In this document: positions 57,401-64,000 of the stretch, one piece after another | How the letters are laid out: each line of letters begins with the position of its first letter | Numbering within the stretch: the first letter of the stretch is position 1 | Origin: Bolinopsis microptera | Lineage: Eukaryota; Ctenophora; Tentaculata; Lobata; Bolinopsidae | Length of the DNA stretch: 64,000 nt | Reading direction: 5' to 3' | NCBI RefSeq assembly: GCF_026151205.1 | Contig: NC_087080.1 | Coordinates: 8,211,720-8,275,719, forward strand | Program-made: the position numbers and the translations under genes | The notes under the pieces: generated by a model | The model's input: only the letters and a program-made list of their open reading frames with translations | Told to the model about the DNA's origin: nothing | Databases searched by the model: none

Positions 57401-58680
57401 GGAATGTATCATAACAAATTCAGGCCAGATAAGAATCTAGTACAGAGATAAGTTCGACACTGCAAGGGGCGGAGAATGTAAGTTTTCCACAAGGTTTGTA
57501 CAGGCGTTAATTATAATATAACCAAGTAAACTGCAGTTTGATACTTATTCTTCAACCTAACAATCTCATGCCTTGAATCCGAGTCCCATTATAATCCGAC
57601 TAGAATTTCCAATGTTGAAACAGATCATGTTAAATCGTATAAAACAATTCAGATGAAAAGACTATAGTTAATTAATTGTAGTCTATTTAGTATTTACATT
57701 TATTTAGGGTTACAGATGGGGTTACAGATGGGGGGAGGGTGTTATCACATTGTCATGAGCAGTCGCATTTTCAGTGTAATGATATCATAGTTATGATTGC
57801 AGTAGTGTCAACCGTCGTTTTAAAACTGTGCAGAAGTGTACAATTGATATCAATAGATTCGGATAAAGGGGGAAGGGGTGGGCCGTGGGGGATATGTAAT
57901 GTTGTAGCTTATTAGCCCGATGTAGGATTGAATCAAAGCATATAGCCATAAAAGTGAGCAGAACTACTTCTTAGGTTTAACTTATCTCTGTAGAAAATGG
58001 TGGTTGCCATGGGAACAGGGAGTACTGTCAAATGTATTACCATTTAGCTGCGGGGCGTGTTAATGTGTTATCACATATTCATGGGCAGTTACATTTTAAG
58101 AGTAATAATCATGATGTAAATTGCAGATTAATGACCCTTCACTATTATGTTATATCATAAAACTCGACAGCAAGTCGCAAGAGAAAATTATGGTCGCCAT
58201 GGCAACAGGGAGGACGGAGGTGTATCAAATTGATTACCATTTAGCTGCGGGGCGTGTTAATGTGTTATCACATATTCATGGGCAGTTACATTTTAAGAGT
58301 AATAATCATGATGTAAATTGTTAAGTAGAACCGTTGTATTAAAACTGTCCAGAAGTGTAGAATTTATATCAATAGAGTCGGATAAAGGAATGTATCATAA
58401 CAAATTCAGGCCAGATAAGAATCTAGTACAGAGATAAGTTCGACACTGCAAGAGGCGGAGAATGTAAGTTATCCACAAGGTTTGTACAGGCGTTAATTAT
58501 AATATAACCAAGTAAACTGCAGTTTGATACTTATTCTTCAACCTAACAATCTCATGCCTTGAATCCGAGTCCTATTATAATCCGACTAGAATTTCCAATG
58601 TTGAAACAGATCATGTTAAATCGTATTAAACAATTCAGATGAAAAGACTATAATTAATTAATTGTAAAGAGTTTGGACGG
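54480..58680. repeat. Higher-order satellite of about 790 bp, with X-box-like and G4 motifs
   Basis: About four and a half tandem monomers. The landmark AGGGTTACAGATGGGGTTAC starts at 55323, 56123, 56926 and 57706, giving spacings of 800, 803 and 780. Each monomer has two diverged halves: one with GTTATCACATTGTCATGAGC then GATTCGGATAAAG, the other with GTTATCACATATTATCATGG then GAGTCGGATAAAG. A variant unit (GCAGATTAATGACCCTTCAC) sits at both ends of the array (about 54708 and 58118). Each monomer carries a GTTGCCATGG palindrome and two G-rich clusters. No conserved reading frame. Confidence 0.9.
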
Positions 58681-59480
58681 AGCTGATGTTGGATGTTGTT
58701 AACGAGTTCATCGCTACAATGATTATTCAGAAGATATGTTATGAATTTCGAAGTAACATAGCAAGAGCTCATTGATGATTATAGATTAAGCGTAAAATAA
58801 GATGTCAGCTTAAAGTTCTGATTTAAATCATGACTAATTTCTTTAGTCAATCATATAATATAGTAATACCACAAGCAATGCAAAAAACAGTAAACAATAA
58901 CATGATGGAATAAAAACCTAACATTATAGTATCGATTGATCATTCAAGTGGGCGTGATAATACGAAGTAGATAAACTGTTGATCGATGCTGCAAAAGCTC
59001 GACAACATCTGAGAGAAATACAATTCTAGGAGGAATGGAACAGATGTGAACAGCAAATAAGATTGCTCAGTTATATGGCACATGTTTCAGCTCAGTTATG
59101 TTACGGCATGTAGCATTGGCAAAGATACAACTACAAGCAAGCGACATCTATCAAAATCGAGTATTGAACTAATGAGCACTTACAATGAGAAATGGCTGCG
59201 AATTCACCAAAGTTTGCTAGAATCTATTCAGCGCGTTAATAGATATACCATGTGACATATGCGTCATCTCAGATGATGCAATTCTGACGTCGTAATTGGC
59301 TGAAAAATATGTCACGTAGCGCATCACGTGGCAAAGTTTTGGCCAATCGTAATCGCGTGTCTTGGAGTACAGCGCTCACTTTGAGCGTGATCAAATTCTG
59401 GCCTTATAATTGGTTGCGCGCGTACGTCACGTGACATAGGTCGTAGCCAATGTCTGATTTACTCCATAAATGTGGAGTAA
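58681..59480. other. No gene seen
   Basis: Non-coding sequence past the satellite, rich in CACGTG and GACGTC-like words at 59250-59450, where ATTGG / CCAAT-like words also recur. Confidence 0.35.
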
Positions 59481-59484
59481 AACT

Positions 59485-59563
59485 CTACGTTTTTCTATGG
59501 TCTGGCCCGACGGCAAGTGCTACGAAGTAGCGCGCGCCGGGCCAGATCATTAACAATGGTCAA
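59485..59563 (+). mobile_element. Mini-element B, 3' part
   Basis: ACGAAGTAGCGCGCGCCGGG followed by CCAGATCATTAACAATGGTC and AA, as at 4425. In this copy TCTGGCCCG and CGGGCCAGA also pair as a hairpin. Confidence 0.55.
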
Positions 59564-59999
59564 AATAGGATACCCAGGTTGTAATTATTAATCAACGCGT
59601 GCTACCCTACGCTACATCCTCATTATCTGGTTTGTCAGCAATCTAACTCTCATCGTCCGAGTCCTCTTTTTTCAAATTGTTCAAGTTAATATAACCAATA
59701 ACCATTAGGTGTGAATTTGAGCTGATATTTCGAAGTATATATGGTAACTGGCCAGACCTTACAATGCCGCTTGTCGTCGTGGGACAGAAATCAGCAATCT
59801 ATCTAAGTCGTCCCTAGATATATAATAAAGTCATAACTAACAGATAGTTTAAACACAACGCTGCCGTTTAAACTTTCTTTAACAAACAAAATTATAAACC
59901 TTGCATTCTGCGCCAATTTACGTACGTTACGTTTTGGTACGTTTTGGTACGTTTTGGTGAGTTTGGCAGGGCGTGCTCAGGACAACTGCATCGAGTGCG

Positions 60000-60660
60000 T
60001 CCTCCTCCAGCTCAGCATTGAGTTATCGTTTGTCGGAGTGTAGCCTGGAACCAGTGGCGTGTCTGCGGTACTGTTCCAAGAATCTGCCTAGACCAACTTT
60101 GAAACTGTCTAGCAATGTGGTACTCCGGAGCTCCGATGGGAGCACGTTGAAGAGCTGAGCTGCTCTAACTCTAAAGCTGTTGTCGTAATCTGTTCTTACC
60201 GACAACTGTGCGCTTTTGTTCATGGCTGGGATCTCTGCCTTAATTCCATGCCTTTGATGAGACTTGAACTCGAAACCCGTATCGTTCGGAGCATGTTCAT
60301 TAAGAATTTTCCATACATGAATAATAGAATTACGCTCTCTCCGCCTCTGAAGAGACATAAACTTAAGCTTCTTCAGCCTGTCCCAGTACTGGAGATCACG
60401 GCAGCCAGATATCTTTCTAGTAAAGGATCTCTGTACAGTCTCCAGCTTTTGAATCTCTGTGACTTTTGCAGGGTTCCAGACTGGACAGCAGTACTCTAGC
60501 TTGGAGCGAACCATGCTTTTGTATAAAGTCAGCATGACTACTTGTGACCGGTCTCTAAAAGCACTCTAAAAGTCCAAGCCGCCATTTTTCTAGCTCCTTG
60601 TGCTCTGTCAAAAGCAATATTCCTAAGATAATTTAAATCATATCTATTATTAAGAAATAA
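60000..60660 (-). mobile_element. C-terminal fragment of a second LINE family
   Basis: The frame at 60023-60535 (minus) reads MLTLYKSMVRSKLEYCCPVW, then QKLETVQRSFTRKISG, LKFMSLQRRRERNSIIHVWK and FNVLPSELR. This is the thumb and C-terminal region of a CR1/Jockey-group reverse transcriptase. Upstream in another frame are NLNYLRNIAFDRAQGARKMA and FRDRSQVV, the preceding segment, so a frameshift lies near 60550. Unrelated to the LINE at 48313. Confidence 0.85.
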
Positions 60661-61520
60661 ATTCCGGCAACATAATTCGCGCTTTATCAATGAAAACAGA
60701 TTTTACTGAGGCCGTCTCTCCCTGGCATCTGCAAACTATGAACTGCAAAAGCCAGGGAGTTTAAGGCAGGTCCATTATCTGGACCCCTCAGTATATGACC
60801 AAGCTTTCTCCATCGACTTTTCTCCACTCAAGCTGAGAGTGGTTCACTGAGAGCTCACAAATACGCCTGTTCTGTGCAAGCGGGACTCTCGTTCTGTTCT
60901 GTACACTCGGAATACCAGAGACGACTCAGGTTGACTTGTGCTCATGCTCCAGGAGCCAACTCCCGATTTCCGTAAAAATCTGTGACAGAGCCCGGTTCCG
61001 GGTTCCGCCCATCTTTCTCAGATAACACACTTAGACACAAAATGATTTTGAGAGTGCTAAGCTGCTAAAATTCAAGTCTAATTTTTTGACTTGTTGCTCC
61101 CATCCCAGTTACCTTGGACTGAGGACTCCTCTCCCTCGCAAAAACATATAGCACTGAAGTATTATGTTTCTTGTTCTGATTTGAAACCGTAAATAAAATC
61201 TTGGACTAGTTGACATTTTGGCCAAGTAGACTTAAAACAGGATTAAGAAATTTATATTCCGATAACCGGTCGCGGTTAGTAGTTGCTTTACGAAGGTATT
61301 TGCAATGCCTGTATCAGCTTATAATATATACCAATTCTGAACCAATTGTGTGAGTTAAATTAAAAGAGCTGGAAAACCTGTCCTGCTATTTCGCAAATTC
61401 ATCCTCTTAGGAGAGAATTTATTGTTCAAGACTACAGCAAGTGTCACAACAAATCCCATTTCCTAATACTTTTACAATTGTTTGTACAAGGGCCGGGCTG
61501 AAGTCAGTGACACATACTTA
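60661..61520. other. No gene seen
   Basis: Non-coding. It holds ACTCTCGTTCTGTTCTGTAC near 60880 and other words I cannot assign. Confidence 0.35.
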
Positions 61521-61761
61521 ACTTTACTTGATACAATGTCGAATTTGTTCTCCACTAGTAGAAGTGTTGGGCAATCTACCGTGCAAACCTCTTATTAAAG
61601 CCCGATATGTTTTGACCATTTCTTTGCTTGGATATAACTTGTTGTGGAGTTTCTGCATATCCCGTAGCAGTCTATCAAGTTTTTCGATATGGAATTTCTG
61701 GTCGCGTGGTAAGTTTCCTGCCGCTGTTACCACTAGCTCAGATCGATCTTCTAATACGGCG

Positions 61762-62237
61762 GAGTTCATGAATCCGAGATTTTGGAACCAATTTGGAACC
61801 AATGATACGGTTTTGATACTGTTTGGAACGGTTTGGAACCAACGTTATTTTGACTATATTTTGGATCAAAAATAGATAATTATGGTTGTACGGTGTAGGG
61901 GGATGTGTTTACTAACTATTTTGACGTCAAAATTGTCGCCAGAGTGCTACGGCCACCAAACTTTGTAGGAACACTATAAGGGTCAATACCAAACGATTCC
62001 GACCTGTTTTGGGGCAATCCGACGAGTTTTAGAAAAAATTTCATTTGTGTTCATTCCGTTCATTCCATGACTCAGGGAGCCTCTGGCGACTATTTTGACG
62101 TCAAAATAGTTAGTAAACACATCCCCCTACACCGTGCAACCATTTCCAGCACTCTGAAACTACTTAAACAGGCTAAAATGACCGTATCAAAATGCCTCAA
62201 AAACCGTATCATCTGGTTCCACAATCTCGGATTCATC
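61762..62237. mobile_element. Palindromic element flanked by a 15-bp near-repeat
   Basis: Nested inverted repeats: TTCATGAATCCGAG (61763) pairs with CTCGGATTCAT (about 62228), and the inner arms GGTTGTACGGTGTAGGGGGA through TTTTGACGTCAAAAT to GTCGCCAGAG (about 61883-61945) pair with 62082-62143. The outer flanks share TCTTCTAATACGGCG / TCTTCTGATACGGCG (one mismatch), a possible target duplication. Confidence 0.6.
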
Positions 62238-62400
62238 TTCTGATACGGCGAGCGCAAATTGATTTTTTCAACGAAACTAGACAAACTTCAACATTCGTGA
62301 CTAATTTTAAACGCGCGCACCGCGACGCGCATTTATTTTTTAGGAAACATGAACCCGATCTGATCATAGCCATGTGTGATGAAATACCTTAGTTTATTTA

Positions 62401-63100
62401 ATTAAATTTGGCGAAGTAAACATGACTTTTTGCTCTGAAAATTAATAGAGAAGTACAACCCAACTTTATCAAACTCTACGCATCGGAAACTGATATTAAA
62501 AATTATAACTTGTAAGTACTAATGTTAGCTCTCGCTTAACTAGACCATTTTCAGCTCAGATATTATGTTAAGTTACGTGCTCAAGATTAGAAACAACTTG
62601 TATCATTGATGTGAAAAAAACCTGGGAGAAACTCCTTCTAGCCACGCGTGATGAGTGATTAGCTAAAATCGAGCTGATATGGAAAAACCGGGTGACGTGT
62701 GTCATCTCACCGAGACACTACAGACATGGTGTGTAGTTTATACTTTTGGAAATTACACATTACCTCACTGGAAGATTTACAGGTTATAATTGTGGGAAGT
62801 CTCTATGTTTAATAACCCTTAATAATTCTTGGTGGACTATTAAAAATTATTTTCCTCAGGGAACGTGCGAAGGACGAAGTCTAAGAATTGGAGAATAACG
62901 TCAGTAGAGAAGCAGCTAACTTCCCCTGTACCCAAGCATACCAACGACGTTAAACAATAGACATGAAGAGACTCGATGCCACCGCTGACCCCCTACGAAG
63001 TACTTGTGCTCGGAGGCAGAAACTGGCATCGTTTAGGTCGAGAGCTAAAATGTAATCCTCGTGACCTGGATCTGGAGCAACTACAGCACAGCTACCTTCA
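62401..63100. other. No gene seen
   Basis: AT-rich non-coding sequence with no recognised feature. Confidence 0.35.
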
Positions 63101-63480
63101 CACTACATCAGATTCGAAATAAGACTCAACAGAGCCTCGTATTCTCCGCACAACACTATCTTGATAACATTAGTCTGAAAAAGTTGGTTAAAGAACTTAA
63201 TCCGGACATTAAGAGGCTGTGGGGATGTACGGATAGTATTCGCTATTAGGAAACACCCTTCAATCGGTAATACACTAGTGAAGAATTGAAAACTGGAAAC
63301 CCTTGATGTAGGAAAACAGAGGTGTAATGGACCTGGCTGCAAAATTTGCCCGTACTGTTTGACAAGGACTCAAAGATCAACAACATGGACCTGGTGCTAG
63401 ACGGAACAAACAAGGACAAACATGTTATCTATGTTGCCCAGTGCCAGCTATGTTGCACACATTTGACCGCTTTTACAATT
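63101..63480 (+). mobile_element. Penelope-like element fossil
   Basis: Plus-strand pieces reading LKKLVKELNPDIKRLW, then VGKQRCNGPGCKICPYC, then LDGTNKDKHVIYVAQCQLC. The order (a basic stretch, C-x-x-x-x-C-x-x-C-P, then V-I-Y-V-x-Q-C-x-x-C) matches the linker and start of the GIY-YIG nuclease of Penelope-like retroelements, as I recall it. Degraded; only the C-terminal part is represented. Confidence 0.45.
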
Positions 63481-64000
63481 TAAGCTGGTATGAAGAAGAG
63501 ATAATATTTTGCTTTTAGTGTTACCGTCACTACTGTAACGAGATTTCTTAGCGTTATCAATTTACAGTAATGGGACAGAACAGTTTTAAGACTGATTAGT
63601 GAATTTTTGTTAAATAAGTAGTGCTAGTTACTGCTAATCAGTTTTACTAAAGAATATTAAATTTTGCCGGCTAATTTTTACGTTTGATTTAATAAGTTAT
63701 GATGATTATATATAAACTTTACTTGATATAGTGCTTATCTTAAAGTTAAATGTTTTTATAGGCTCTTAAGGATGTAGTTTTACGAAGATTTCAAGCCTTA
63801 CGATGTGTGTTTCCCTTCGTGTCCGAAAGAATTATAAGTTGTGAGAACTCTACATGAAACATTACAACACAGCATACCCTGTTAAGAGCATTGCCGTTTT
63901 ACCATTTATTGTACCATCAGAACAAATAATTCTTCGTGAACAATCTCTAATATCGACTGTAGAGTGATTCAGCACGCTTGATACATTATTACGCTTGATA
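63481..64000. other. No gene seen
   Basis: AT-rich non-coding end of the window. Confidence 0.4.

Noticed and set aside
55323-57730. Telomere-like TTAGGGTTA word in the satellite
   Set aside because: Only one TTAGGG per monomer and no tandem run, so it is not interstitial telomere.
58121-58324. 67-codon frame MQINDPSLLCY... in the satellite, and a similar one near 54799
   Set aside because: The frame is not kept in the other monomers, which have a different spacing after the GCCATGG box, so it is not under coding constraint.
1-64000. tRNA, rRNA or spliced-leader genes
   Set aside because: I looked for GGTTCGAATCC-like B boxes and other landmarks and found no convincing cloverleaf, but I could not run a dedicated search.

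Overview
The window is nuclear DNA of an invertebrate animal. It is AT-rich and its genes carry many GT-AG introns. It encodes metazoan-type proteins (glutaryl-CoA dehydrogenase, a BPI/LBP-family protein, ribosomal protein L38, a METTL4-type MT-A70 methyltransferase, UBXN7-like UBA/UAS/UBX proteins and a DXO/Rai1-family protein) and is crowded with LINEs, MITEs, foldbacks and satellite DNA. I cannot fix the phylum. Some retroelement fragments resemble types I recall from cnidarians and other marine invertebrates, but that is only a hint.

Layout. 1-10.4 kb is repeats: a TIR element holding a 23-bp minisatellite (233-1476), retroelement debris near 3 kb, a nest of elements inserted into each other (4.35-5.48 kb), and several MITEs. 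10.5-18.8 kb is one ten-exon GCDH gene on the minus strand. Its intron 4 contains a two-exon BPI-like gene on the plus strand, and its intron 8 is almost filled by a 3.1-kb foldback. 19.3-21.2 kb holds RPL38 and a METTL4-like gene (minus). 22.1-23.8 kb is a 1.6-kb TIR element studded with inverted copies of one short motif. 23.9-26.2 kb holds an unrecognised six-exon gene (minus) with a methyltransferase-like core, followed by one unassigned terminal exon. 28.1-35.7 kb is a minus-strand cluster of two UBXN7-like paralogues flanking a DXO-like gene and a partial DXO-like copy. From 36.7 kb on, repeats dominate: two 5'-truncated LINE copies facing each other, a near full-length LINE with an open 988-codon frame (48.3-52.2 kb), a CCCGGT-repeat TIR element (47.1-48.0 kb), a CAGTGGCG-type MITE (53.8-54.1 kb), a roughly 790-bp higher-order satellite (54.5-58.7 kb), and LINE and Penelope-like remnants to the end.

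All recognised host genes except the nested BPI gene lie on the minus strand between 10.5 and 35.7 kb. Nothing suggests an operon or a joint pathway. Exon borders were derived by hand from GT/AG sites, frame closure and protein similarity remembered from the families; no alignment or database search was run. The most notable observations are the satellite whose monomers each carry an RFX X-box-like palindrome and two G-quadruplex motifs, a roughly 91-bp mobile element with 8-9 bp target duplications caught nested, and a DXO paralogue that has lost most catalytic acids.
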